Shown: in pieces, positions 1-9,745 of the stretch
How the letters are laid out: each line of letters starts with the position of its first letter
Position numbering within the stretch: the first letter of the stretch is position 1
NCBI GenBank assembly: GCA_949825025.1
Contig: OX463778.1
Coordinates: 48,508,829-48,572,828, forward strand
DNA from: Siphlonurus alternatus
Taxonomy: Eukaryota > Arthropoda > Insecta > Ephemeroptera > Siphlonuridae
Direction of reading: 5' to 3'
Length of the DNA: 64,000 bases
Notes under the pieces: generated by a model
What the model was told of the DNA's origin: nothing
Seen by the model: only the letters and a program-made list of their open reading frames with translations
The model's database searches: none
Made by a program: the position numbers and the translations under genes

Positions 1-568
1 CAATTTCATAAATGCTGATAACTTTTCTTTAGCTTAAATAATTAAGGAGATACGCGACTTCGTAGCGCAAGAAACATGCCAGTTGACCGCTCTGCCTGCC
101 CGCCCCGCCCCAATACAACACGCATAATACAGCGCGCGAGCACTGCAATGAATGCGCTCTCGCGGCTCTCAGTGGCTTGTTACCTTTATTTATTTATATA
201 TAACTACGTGTAAGGTGTTTTATAAAGTTGTAAATTTAGTTTTAACACTCTGCTTTTGCAAAAAAAAAAAAAAAAAAAAAAAAATCAAATTAACATTGAA
301 CTTCTTATGACATTGATTATTCCATATACTTTTTATAATATTATATTAATTTATATTACATTTTTTTAAGTAATTACCTGCAGCAGAAATTTATGTCCTA
401 CCCCTTTGTCTCCTTACACGGTGTAAGGCACGGTAGAAAACAGGCAAACTTATATAATTAAATAGTTATTTTCGTGATGCTGCATTTGTGGATGATACTT
501 TAATTTAAGTCTACTCTTATTTATTTTCAATTTTTTATATGACATGTACTGTATAATACCACTGTCCG

Positions 569-572
<4 letters not shown>

Positions 573-617
<45 letters not shown>
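573..617. repeat. (AT)n microsatellite
   Basis: Uninterrupted AT dinucleotides inside the left part of the 418-1535 inverted repeat. Confidence 0.95.
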
Positions 618-620
<3 letters not shown>

Positions 621-808
621 TCAATTAACATCATCAAATCCGATCCGATACATAATTTTTAAAAATATATATGTAATAACAATCACAAGTTCAATGGATT
701 ATAATAATATTATATGGTTTATTATATAAAGTTTATGTATTAACACTTAGAGATATCACAAATGCATATATGTGTTATTATATAGTTATTATATTATTAT
801 AATATATG

Positions 809-812
<4 letters not shown>

Positions 813-856
<44 letters not shown>
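813..856. repeat. (AT)n microsatellite
   Basis: Uninterrupted AT dinucleotide tract within the 124-2450 element. Confidence 0.95.
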
Positions 857-861
<5 letters not shown>

Positions 862-1911
862 CAACATGTAATCAGTATGACTATTTTTGAAATCAAGATT
901 ATTTACAATCGATAGAATATAAATTTAATGTTGGGCCTTATAGTTCGTACAAAATTGAGTACTCCTTAATAAAAGACGCTATTTAAGAAGTAAGATACTC
1001 AATTTTGACCGAACTATTCAACTACGCTCTAATTATTCTTTTAAATGTAATAAATTTTGATTTCAAATATCGATGAGATACATGAAGATACATATAATAT
1101 TTATTCATTGTATATTCAGCTTCTATATAGAGCTGAGGCTATTTTTATAAATTTAATAGCCATAGAATCTTACATAGTTTATGCCACGAAAATGTTTTTT
1201 TCTTTTTTTTTTTTTTTAATATACATATAATATAAAAACGCATATACTGCATTCGTGACCCCTCTAAAACATTATAAATAATATATTATTACAAAACTTT
1301 AAATATATCCATTGAACTTGTGATTGTTTCTATCTATTTTTAAAAATAATAAGTGTTGGATCGGATATGATGATATTTTGTAAATGTATTTATACGACAG
1401 TGGTATTATATATAATACATATAAAAATTCGAAAATTAGTAAGATTATACTTCAAATAAAGTACTGTATCATCAACACAGTACCAAAATATTCTTGCTGC
1501 CTGTTTTCCACGCACTGTGCCTTACACATTGTAATTTATATAAATATATAATCATAATTATTTACTTATATGGGGGGTATGAGGAAGCAAAATTTTTATT
1601 GAAACATTATGTTATTTGTAAGCTAGCTGACATAAACAAACATTATAAATATAAAGAAGGAATACAATTATTTTTGTATATACATGCATGACTGACAAAA
1701 AGGGTAAAGAATTAAATTTACTGCACTTTACTTAAGAAAATGTATTACAATTTATATTGTATATACGTAATAATCAATGTCACGAGAAGTTAATAAAAAG
1801 CTTCAATGATTGATATTTAGCATAATTATTAAGCATATTGATACAAATAAATTTACAACTTATTTTTAACCTACTTCCAATAGAGGAATATTTTTTCTTG
1901 AACTTCACGAT

Positions 1912-2287
1912 TTAAGGGGAAGGTAACGCGCCCAATGTTAAAAAATATCCCATGACACATGAAAATTATGAAAAAAATTTAAAATGTTCTCCTCTACATA
2001 TATTCCCTATAATATCAGTAGCTAAAATATCAGGTATACAAATTCGAGCTAGTTTTTTTTTTAGTTATGAATTTTTAAAGTTGACTATACTTTAACATGG
2101 AAAAATCAAACTTCAATGTTAATCTAGTCAACTTCAAAAACTAGCTCGAATTTGTATACATGATATTTTAGCCACTGATATTATAGGAATGTAGAGGAGA
2201 ACATTTTATTTTTTTTTTTTTCATAATTTTCATGTGTCATGCTGTATGGGATATTTTCTAACATTGGGCACGTTACCTCACCCTTAA
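1912..2287. mobile_element. TTAA-flanked hairpin MITE (piggyBac-like target)
   Basis: TTAA at 1912-1915 and 2284-2287 brackets a hairpin of about 370 bp. The arms start GGGGAAGGTAACGCGCCCAA on the left and, as reverse complement, GGGTGAGGTAACGTGCCCAA on the right. They stay alignable almost to the centre (near 2080), including the shared CAAATTCGAGCTAG. TTAA target duplication is the hallmark of piggyBac-type transposition, and Kolobok elements use it too. There is no coding capacity. A degraded single-arm copy lies near 26786. Confidence 0.82.
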
Positions 2288-2460
2288 GGGCTATTGTAGC
2301 TATTAACACATGTTGAACATATAATATGAATATAATATATATATAATAAATAATATATATAATAAATAATACATATTATATAATACAAAGATGACAAGCC
2401 ACTGAGAGCCGCGAGAGCGCATTCATTGCAGTGCTCGCGCGCTGTATTATAATGGTAAGC

Positions 2461-2604
2461 GGACCAAATACCCCCGGACGAAATACCCCCGGACCAAATA
2501 TCCCCGCCCGGACCGGACGAAATACCCCCGGACGAAATACTCCCGGACGAAATATCCCCGGACGAAATACTCCCGGACGAAATACCCCCGGACGAAATAC
2601 CCCC
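2461..2604 (+). repeat. 15-bp minisatellite, left arm of foldback
   Basis: Nine units of GGACSAAATAYYCCC, with a 9-bp interruption (GCCCGGACC) after the third unit. The array is the exact reverse complement, variant by variant, of the one at 6380-6523. It follows the insertion junction of the 124-2450 element and precedes a GC-rich stretch (about 2608-2645). Confidence 0.95.
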
Positions 2605-2992
2605 TTGTAAGTGGAGAGGGGCGGGTGACCGACGCGGGAGGGGAAGTTGACTTTATTTATAAAGTCTGTTTTTCTGTCGTTTGTCTGACGTCACGCGCGT
2701 CGTATTAAAGAAGGAAGTTAGTAACGCCATTTTTCACAACAAATATATTATTATTATATTATGTAATATTCAAAGTATATTTATAGTTAATGCCGTATCA
2801 AGATCTCAAATTGCGTCTTTAATTTTATACTCAAAATTGTGCCGCAAACAAACGATTTTTGTATAATATGCTATTATGCTTACTTTGATTGTGCGGCAAT
2901 TATAAATTGTCTCAGCGTTTTGCAGCAAGATTTTGAAGGTTTTTAAACGATTTTAGGTTTTTAAACCTATATAGGTGTGCCCCTAGCGATTT

Positions 2993-3032
2993 GAGCAAAG
3001 TCCGAAATTAACAAATATTTCGGGCTTTGCTC
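2993..3032. repeat. 40-nt hairpin motif in foldback arm
   Basis: GAGCAAAG(T)CCGAAAT and ATTTCGGGCTTTGCTC form a 16-bp stem around an 8-nt loop. It is followed by CATTTCTAGAAG, itself a near palindrome. The motif recurs at 3660-3699 and 5949-5988. Confidence 0.85.
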
Positions 3033-3659
3033 ATTTAAATTTGAACATTTCTAGAAGTTCTCAAATCGAAAAAAGCAATCCCCAACGAGAAGTTTATATC
3101 GGGCTTTGCTCATTTAAATTTGATAATTTCTAGAAGTGCTCAAATTTATAAAGTCTGTTTTTCTTTCGTTTGTCTGATGTCATGCGCGTCGTATTAAAGA
3201 AGGAAGTTAGTAACGTTAGGCCAATATACATTATGCATTAATTTATCATGTCATTCATATCGAATTAAAATTAATGTGTAATATATTTTGATACGATACA
3301 TTTTATGCATGTTAATTATTAGTGTTTATTGCATTTTTATTAAGATTTTTTTTAAAATAAAAATTTTCAAAATCATCCCTATATAATTTGTTAACTTTAA
3401 AAAAAATTAATTAAATTTTTTTAGTGTGATTTTTTAATTCTGATTCGATTGGTATAGGTCTAAAAATGCAATATTTTTTTATTGTTTCTGGTCCCCCGGT
3501 GCTATAGGTGCCGTGAACACGTGTACCCCTCCTGAAGAAACTTAAATTTACTTGTTGTTCTATTTATTTCCTTATTTACTCCTTGCTTTTCTATATTTAT
3601 ATATGTTGGCACCAAAGCCCGAATTCAATGCGCACATCTAGGTGTGACCCTAGCGATTT

Positions 3660-3699
3660 GAGCAAAGCCCGAAATTAACAAATATTTTGGGCTTTGCTC
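3660..3699. repeat. 40-nt hairpin motif, second left-arm copy
   Basis: Same stem-loop as at 2993-3032, here with one extra mismatch (TTTTGGGC). It belongs to the internally duplicated part of the left arm. Confidence 0.85.
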
Positions 3700-4101
3700 A
3701 TATAAATTTGAACATTTCTAGAAGTGCTCAAATCGAAAAATACAAACCCTGACGAGAAGTTTTATTTCGGGCTTTGCTCACTGTTTTGATCATTTCTAGA
3801 AGTGCTCAAAACAAAGTGAAAAATAATAACTGGAAATTGTGCCGTATTATAGTAATAATTTGTAATAAATAATTAAAACAATAAAATATTGTGAATTTAA
3901 TAATATTTTAATTTTTAATTACATCACTTTTTTAATTAAGTAAAAAAAAATACAAATTTAGCATTAGCGTGTATATTATTTTTTTATTAAAATATTTCTT
4001 TCTGTTTTATTCAAGTCATGCTGAAAAATACGATTTTGTCACACTTTGTATATTAATATTGTATGTTAGTTATTTTAAATAAATTTTTTACAGCTGATAT
4101 A

Positions 4102-4853
4102 CAGGGTGTCCCAAAGATCTTTAGATTTTTCAAACCCAAATAGCAACCGTTTATTATTTTTTAATGTTCACTTTATATACATCAAATTAAAGCTCTGAAT
4201 TTAAAATTTTCAAAAATGTGAACAGATTTTTTTTTTTAAATGTGATTTTTCTTTTCTACCCGTTAGAAAGCAAAATAGTCACTTTTTTCGAATCACGACT
4301 GCTCCTGCACCTAAAAATTGGTTGCATCAATTCTTATGACTTTTGATCTTTTTTCGATGCAAATGCAACAAGGCCTCTCTAAATGGGCTCCGTTGGTGGC
4401 TCATCAAACATCCAGTCCCTCCTCGAACTCACGCCACACATTGCGCAGCATGGCAGGCATGGTGGACTGGATCCTGGCGGTGATGCCTTGCTTTAGCTCC
4501 AACGAGTCTCACACTGGAATTTTGAATACGTTGTCCTTCGCATAGACCCGAAGGAAAAATTCTGAGGGAGTGAAGTCAGGGAACCTGGGGACCCATGTTG
4601 TGGGACCCCAGGTCGATCCATATGCCTGGGAACACCTCGTCCAAAAAACGATGCACAAAAAAGTGCAAAAAGCTCCCATTTTGCCTTCTAATGGGTATTG
4701 AAGAAACTTCACCTTTTAGATTTTTTTTCTGTTCACATATTTGAAAATGTTGAATTCAGAGCTTTAATTTGATGTATATATAAAGTGAACATTAAAAAAT
4801 ACCAAACGGTTGCTATTAGGTTTGAAAAATCTAAAGATCTTTGGGACACCCTG
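4102..4853 (-). mobile_element. Tc1/mariner-type element, dead copy
   Basis: TA dinucleotides at 4100-4101 and 4854-4855 flank the element, as expected for Tc1/mariner insertion. Terminal inverted repeats of about 125 bp begin CAGGGTGTCCCAAAGATCTT and run 4102-4225 against 4728-4853, with some divergence. Between them lies a transposase fragment on the minus strand. The total of about 750 bp is well short of an autonomous element (usually 1.2-1.5 kb), so this is an internally deleted copy. It sits in the centre of the foldback and splits it. Confidence 0.9.
4376..4712 (-). pseudogene. Tc1/mariner transposase C-terminal remnant
   Basis: The minus-strand frame reads ...WVPRFPDFTPSEFFLRVYAK..., matching the conserved SPDLTPxDFFLWGYxK block near the third catalytic acidic residue of Tc1/mariner-superfamily transposases. 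The Glu of TPSE sits at that position. After an in-frame stop at about 4509 the same frame continues LELKQGITARI...MLRNVWREFEEGLDV. There is then a second stop where the family normally has Cys, followed by ATNGAHLE. These are the usual C-terminal motifs (VWxELxxRLDVCRxTxGAHIE). The DNA-binding N-terminus and the first two catalytic Asp residues are missing. It is a fossil with no expected activity. Confidence 0.85.
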
Positions 4854-4952
4854 TATTATAAAATCGTTTTAACTTAATTTACAGAACTTGCTAAGAAGCA
4901 AAGAGCTCCTCAAGATAGTACCAAACCTACTAATTTAAAATAAATAAATAAA

Positions 4953-5132
4953 TGGGGGGCATTCACAAAGCACTTTAACCCCAACTTTATCCCCAAGTTT
5001 TATCCCTGGTACTAAACATAGTGCTAAACCAGGGGCTAACCATGTCTAGCTACTAGTTTAGCACCATGTTTAGTACCAGAGATAAAACTTGGGACTAAAG
5101 TTGGGGTTAAAGTGCTTTGTGAATGTCCCCCA
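4953..5132. mobile_element. 180-bp hairpin MITE
   Basis: TGGGGGGCATTCACAAAGCA at the left is mirrored by TGCTTTGTGAATGTCCCCCA at the right. The arms match over about 80 bp (ACTTTAACCCCAACTTT..., TTTAGTACCAG...), so nearly the whole element folds. ATAAA occurs directly outside both ends and may be the target duplication. There is no coding capacity. Confidence 0.85.
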
Positions 5133-5157
5133 ATAAATATTACCTGATCTTATTAGT

Positions 5158-5385
5158 ACCTGAACTTGACTTAGTTTTGCAGGGATTACTATCATGGCAT
5201 TTTAAATTTCATCTAAATTTTTTCTTTGCACAACATGTTTTAGATTGACAACCTTTCTTGTAGTTGCAAAACACAAAACCTTGCTTTGAATTTGCTAATG
5301 CTGCTGCTGATCTGAGACACTCTTTTCTTTGTCATGTGTGGTACGTCGTCTGAACTTAGAAATTGTTCATCTGCAACCTGAAATT
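5158..5385 (-). pseudogene. Decayed transposon protein with CXC-like cysteine-rich domain
   Basis: The minus strand reads RKECLRSAAALANSKQ, then GFVFCNYKKGCQSKTCCAKK, a stop, then NLKCHDSNPCKTK. The spacing C-x5-C-x4-CC...C-H-x4-C resembles the C.C...C.T..C.C...CNSKCH....CKNK block found near the C-terminus of integrase-like transposon proteins (Ginger/KRBA2-type), where a preceding QGF is also usual. Upstream, in another frame, ADEQFLSSDDVPHMTKKRV would fit the usual lead-in, which implies a frameshift near 5320-5335, and an AG acceptor-like site (TTGAATTTCAG) precedes it. Stops and frame changes show it is dead. It lies in the loop of the foldback, so it may be a remnant of the gene that once moved the element; alternatively it is an unrelated insertion. 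The family call is from remembered motif pattern, not a search. Confidence 0.5.
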
Positions 5386-5610
5386 CATTGCTAGAGTATA
5401 ATTGTAATCATACCCTTTAATTATAAAAAAATGATAATAATAAAAAATTTAAAAGTGTCTCTCAGTGTGAAAAAATCGTATTTTTTCCATTATGACTTGA
5501 ATAATACAGAAAGAAATGTTTTAATAAAAAAAATACTATACACGCTATTAATGTTAAATTTGTATTTTTATCAATAAATTAAAAAAGTGATATATAATTA
5601 AAAGGCAATT

Positions 5611-5690
5611 TGTAGACGGCCGAGGTAATAATGCTGCTGGCCTACCCCGTAAAGGGATATGGCGTCATGTTATGTATGTATGTATTATTA
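5611..5690 (+). repeat. Right-arm-only insertion ending in (TATG)n
   Basis: GTAGACGGCCGAGGTAATAA through GGGATATGGCGTCATGTTATG and then repeated TATG is present in the right arm but absent from the matching left-arm site (about 3900-3935). A GC-rich body ending in a short simple repeat suggests the 3' end of a SINE or LINE. The family is not identified. Confidence 0.45.
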
Positions 5691-5948
5691 AATTTACATT
5701 ATTTTATTATTTATTGCTATAATACGGCACAATTTCCAATTATTATTTTTCATTTTGCTTTGAGCACTTCTAGAAATGATCAAAACAGTGAGTAAAGCCC
5801 GAAATAAAAATTCTACTCGGGGTTGCTTTTTTCGAGTTGGGCACTTTTAGAAATGAGCAAATTTAAATGAGCAAACCCCGAAATAAAACTTCTCGTCGGG
5901 GTTCGCTTTTTCCGATTTTAGCACTTCTAGAAATGATCAAATTTAAAT

Positions 5949-5988
5949 GAGCAAAGCCCGAAATATTTGTTAATTTCGGGCTTTGCTC
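5949..5988. repeat. 40-nt hairpin motif, right arm
   Basis: GAGCAAAGCCCGAAAT pairs perfectly with ATTTCGGGCTTTGCTC. It is the right-arm counterpart of the left-arm hairpins, flanked by CATTTCTAGAAG-type short palindromes. Confidence 0.85.
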
Positions 5989-6379
5989 AAATCACTAGGG
6001 GCAAACCTAGGTTTAAAAACCTAAAATCGTTTAAAAACCTTCAAAATCTTGCTGCAAAACGCTGAGACAATTTATAATTGCCGCACAATCAAAGTAAGCA
6101 TAGCAAATACAAAAATCGTTTGTTTGCGGCACAATTTTGAGTATGTGTTGGTATAATAAAATTAAAGACGCAATTTGAGATCTTGATACGGCATTAACTA
6201 TAAATATACTTTGAATATTACATAATATAATAATAATATATTTGTTGTGAAAAATGGCGTTACTAACTTCCTTCTTTAATACGACGCGCGTGACGTCAGA
6301 CAAACGACAGAAAAACAGACTTTATAAATAAAGTCAACTACCCCTCCCGCGTCGGTCACCCGCCCCTCTCCACTTACAA

Positions 6380-6523
6380 GGGGGTATTTCGTCCGGGGGT
6401 ATTTCGTCCGGGAGTATTTCGTCCGGGGATATTTCGTCCGGGAGTATTTCGTCCGGGGGTATTTCGTCCGGTCCGGGCGGGGATATTTGGTCCGGGGGTA
6501 TTTCGTCCGGGGGTATTTGGTCC
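6380..6523 (-). repeat. 15-bp minisatellite, right arm of foldback
   Basis: Mirror copy of the 2461-2604 array: nine units, the same interruption and the same order of C/T variants. The open frame across it (Pro-Gly-Arg-Asn-Thr repeats) is a by-product of the 15-bp period and is not a gene. Confidence 0.95.
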
Positions 6524-6661
6524 GTGATTCATTATAATGGCGTGTTGTATTGTGGCGGGCGGGCAGGCAGAGCGGTCAACTGGCATGTTTCTTGCGCTAC
6601 GAAGTCGCGTATCTCCTTCATTTTTTAAGCTAAAGAAAAGTTATCAGCATTTATGAAATTG

Positions 6662-7073
6662 CAAGGATTTTGTCTTAAACTTTTGAATGAAGAATATTTC
6701 TGTATTTATAAATATTGACTACGAAATTCACCGTTAAACAATTTTTTAACACCAAACTTTTCAGTAAATAATTAATTTAAGGGTTAATTGAAATTAAAAT
6801 CAAATACATTTCTATATTTTCTTGTAGCAAATATATCTGCCTACCATTATATGCATTTACATTGCTTCTGTGTAACACGGTTCCGCCACAACATGCAAAT
6901 TAGTGAGGGTACTATATGCATGACTTTCCATCAAGATGGCGGCGAAAGCCCCGGTGGGATTTTGGGGGGCTTTGGATATGTTACTCAGGGCATTGAGTTC
7001 TACCGATGCTGAAAAAATTACAAACTTCGGAATTTATCCGAGGTCAAGATAGGATTTTCACCTATATTGACTG
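6662..7073. other. Foldback flank with short GC-rich patch
   Basis: AT-rich DNA outside the right foldback arm, then a patch at 6890-7010. The patch holds an exact octamer ATGCAAAT (6893-6900) and AAGATGGCGGC (6933-6943, the YY1/Pho consensus). The latter overlaps an ATG opening a 38-codon frame (6936-7052, MAAKAPVGFWGALDM...). No homology is recognised. Confidence 0.4.
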
Positions 7074-7264
7074 GCCTATATAGGTCTAACAGAAACTGCA
7101 ACCAAAAGTTTGGAATTTTTGGTTCATGAGCTAGAATTTTTTTTCCGTCGGACGGCATTGTTTTTCCGTGACCGGCCGTAACGATGGAAAAAAATTCTAG
7201 CTCGTGAACCAAAAATTCCTCCAAACTTTTGGTTGCAGTTTCTGTTAGACCTACTGTATATAGG
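7074..7264. mobile_element. Hairpin MITE of about 190 bp
   Basis: AGGTCTAACAGAAACTGCAA (7082 onward) is mirrored by the segment ending near 7253. The arms match through CCAAAAGTTTGGA and GAGCTAGAATTTTTTTCC to a centre near 7165. Tracts resembling TATATAGG lie outside both arms. The 68-codon minus-strand frame over it is a palindrome shadow. Confidence 0.8.
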
Positions 7265-9250
7265 TGCTATATTATCAATTTTTTTCGTAATTTTTGTCGT
7301 GTCCCTTTGTTTTTTTATTTGATTTTGAAGTTTTTGACCTTTGATCTTTGACCGTTCACCTTGAAAATTGTTCAGTTCAAGGTTATGGTCACATATATCA
7401 AAAGTTGGGTAATTTTTCTGTGAATGTATCCCCGTTTGATTTTTGTCGCTATCTATAATAGTTTTGGCACAAAAAATAATTTGTCCGACCGGATCATGAA
7501 AATTTTCAAAATTTCGAAATCCATTTTTTTTTAGCCAAATAAATATTCAAACCTTTATTACTTGGGTAAGGACTACAACATATATGAAAATCAGAATTTT
7601 TCATTGACCTTGCCCACCATAGGAAAAAAGTTAAGGCCAAGTAAAATTAAAAAACTGATTTTTATGTACTATAAATATTATCACAATTTTTTAAACTGAT
7701 ATACGTACATAATGTCACTTTCTTTTTACTTTCTAACTATTTTTATATTTTCAACTAACGTTCTGATACTTCTGATTACATTAACCTAAGGTAGCTATTT
7801 TCACCATTTGCAACTAATAAAATCTTCAAAAAATTTTTTTTTAACAATTTAGAATCCTTATCTCTGGATGGAGCGAGTGTACACTGTAGCTTTCATATTC
7901 TGTCTAATTTAAACTATACTTTGTTATAAAACAAATATTCAATTACTCCCACATACATTTATTTTTGTATTTATCAACAAATTCATGATAAATGTATTTA
8001 TGAACTATAATAATTTGTACACATAAAAATTAATCATATTAAAAGTGACAAATAATTTCAGAACGACGAAATTATGAGTTTGGATAGTAAAGCATAAATA
8101 TAGATATTGAAAAATATCTATATATTTATTATACAGCATAACACATAATATATGGCCTTATAGGAAAGATAAAATTTTTACATGTGTGTATTTTTTATTA
8201 CTATTTTTATTCACAATTTTTATAGCGGAAAAATATCACACAAGATTATATTTAACAAAGCCTATGAAATTAAATTTTATATTAGGTAAACATTATGAGG
8301 TAATAAATTTCTTAATCTTGTTACGTTTTTACATCGATACAAATATATAAAAGAGATAGAGTTTGGGATGTTATTTTGTTCGCCACGTGTTTGATTTGTC
8401 CCTATTTTCTGGCCGGATATTTTGTCGTCCCTATCGAAATCTGATATGAGCGTTTATTGAACACCGAGCGGAGATGAAAACAATAAAAATATATATTTAT
8501 AACCGTAAAAGTTTCAATGATAAAAATAAATGACGAACTAAATAAAAAATAATATTGCATGGTAATATGAGTAAAAATATATTCTATTTTTAATACATAC
8601 ATATTCCATTATTATACCTTCTTATGTTTTTTCCATCAATAAAACAAATGAACATAAAAATAATTTATATCTAATACAAAAAACAAAAAAAAAATCATTA
8701 TTTCAATAAATTTTTCTTTTTGCTTTTGTATGCATAGTTGTTAACATATTAGCTATTGAAAGTATGAAAGAACACAAACTAAATATTTGCATTTTATATT
8801 AATATAGAATCCCTATAAGATTTACTTTGACCATAAAATGTAGATAGTAAATAAATAAAATTCTGTTGCTTCTTTTTGCAATACTGTCAACTCTTCAAAA
8901 GAAAAAAAAAGGACATCGTTTCATAAAGTTTGTCTTTATAAGATGTGAATATTTTTATAAAGTGATTCTTCAAGAGTTAAAACAAAGGTGCTCTTAATTC
9001 AGTAAACACTAAAGCTAAAGATTTTAAGCATACAATTTTCTTCTTTAGGTAAATAGTAAGAGCATGGTGAGTAATCACTCTCTGAGGCTTTTGTAGAATT
9101 TTCGTCTCATGAGCTCACCTGAAACCTCGTAGCAATTTTTTGGACCTCAGGAAACACCCCCCCCTCCTCGTCTAACGAGCAAAGCTTTACCCCCTAATAT
9201 TGATTTCATTTTTCATTCTGATCGGAATTTCAGATGAGCCTTCATTTCAA
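7265..9250. other. AT-rich spacer, no gene seen
   Basis: About 2 kb without recognisable coding or repeat structure. TGACCT at 7335 with TTTGACC at 7347-7353 gives a weak nuclear-receptor-like arrangement. A C-rich patch (about 9140-9195) precedes the (TC)n tract. Confidence 0.6.
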
Positions 9251-9251
9251 C

Positions 9252-9345
<94 letters not shown>
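9251..9345. repeat. (TC)n microsatellite, left side of gap
   Basis: TC dinucleotides with two C-insertion interruptions, ending directly at the unresolved bases. Confidence 0.95.
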
Positions 9346-9545
9346 NNNNNNNNNNNNNNNNNNNNNNNNNNNNNNNNNNNNNNNNNNNNNNNNNNNNNNN
9401 NNNNNNNNNNNNNNNNNNNNNNNNNNNNNNNNNNNNNNNNNNNNNNNNNNNNNNNNNNNNNNNNNNNNNNNNNNNNNNNNNNNNNNNNNNNNNNNNNNNN
9501 NNNNNNNNNNNNNNNNNNNNNNNNNNNNNNNNNNNNNNNNNNNNN
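9346..9545. other. Scaffold gap, 200 N
   Basis: Exactly 200 unresolved bases, a round number that suggests a placeholder rather than a measured size. The flanking microsatellite switches from TC to GA across it. Confidence 0.99.

Positions 9546-9745
<200 letters not shown>

Larger units (their letters stand above)
418..1535. repeat. Imperfect inverted repeat inside the 124-2450 element
   Basis: The left side (GTGTAAGGCACGGTAGAAAACAGGC near 420-445, in two parts GTGTAAGGCAC and GAAAACAGGC) is mirrored near 1500-1530. CCGATCC...TCACAAGTTCAATGGAT near 640-700 is mirrored near 1315-1360. It looks like an older hairpin element whose arms have drifted and accumulated (AT)n. Confidence 0.6.
124..2450. 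mobile_element. Nested DNA transposon with perfect 56-bp terminal inverted repeats
   Basis: Bases 124-179 and 2395-2450 are perfect 56-bp inverted repeats, starting ATAATACAGCGCGCGAGCAC and GC-rich against an AT-rich interior. The element interrupts the left arm of the foldback. The right arm at about 6524-6545 lacks it and serves as a paralogous empty site, although the junction is not clean: the right arm reads CATTATAATG there. No transposase frame is visible, so the copy is non-autonomous. Inside are (AT)n tracts, an imperfect inverted repeat (about 418-720 against 1275-1535) and a separate TTAA-flanked hairpin. A short TA or ATAAT-like duplication is possible but ambiguous because the ends themselves are AT-rich. 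Confidence 0.88.
1..6661. mobile_element. Giant foldback (large inverted-repeat) element complex
   Basis: The first 123 bases are the reverse complement, with a few differences, of about 6540-6661. The match resumes at 2454 and runs inward against 6539 down to about 5450. The arms are interrupted by later insertions (124-2450 in the left arm, about 5611-5690 in the right arm) and by an internal duplication in the left arm: 2656-2733 recurs at 3147-3224. Arm sequence includes a 15-bp minisatellite and short hairpins. The centre (about 4080-5440) holds a mariner relic, a hairpin MITE and a decayed cysteine-rich coding remnant. Long inverted arms with internal short repeats are typical of Foldback-type DNA transposons; assigning this copy to any named family is not possible from sequence alone. 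The left end coincides with the window edge, so the arm may continue outside. Point differences and private insertions between the arms argue against an assembly artefact. Confidence 0.85.

Noticed and set aside
6031..6303. 90-codon frame in the right foldback arm, with a 61-codon partner at 2681-2866
   Set aside because: The frame is not kept between the arms (it breaks after about 48 residues), and the composition is that of AT-rich non-coding DNA.
6374..6586. 70-codon Pro-Gly-Arg-Asn-Thr repeat frame
   Set aside because: It results from the 15-bp period of the minisatellite, which keeps any frame open.
1..6661. Foldback as an assembly artefact
   Set aside because: Arms carry private insertions, an internal duplication and point differences, which a duplicated-contig error would not create.
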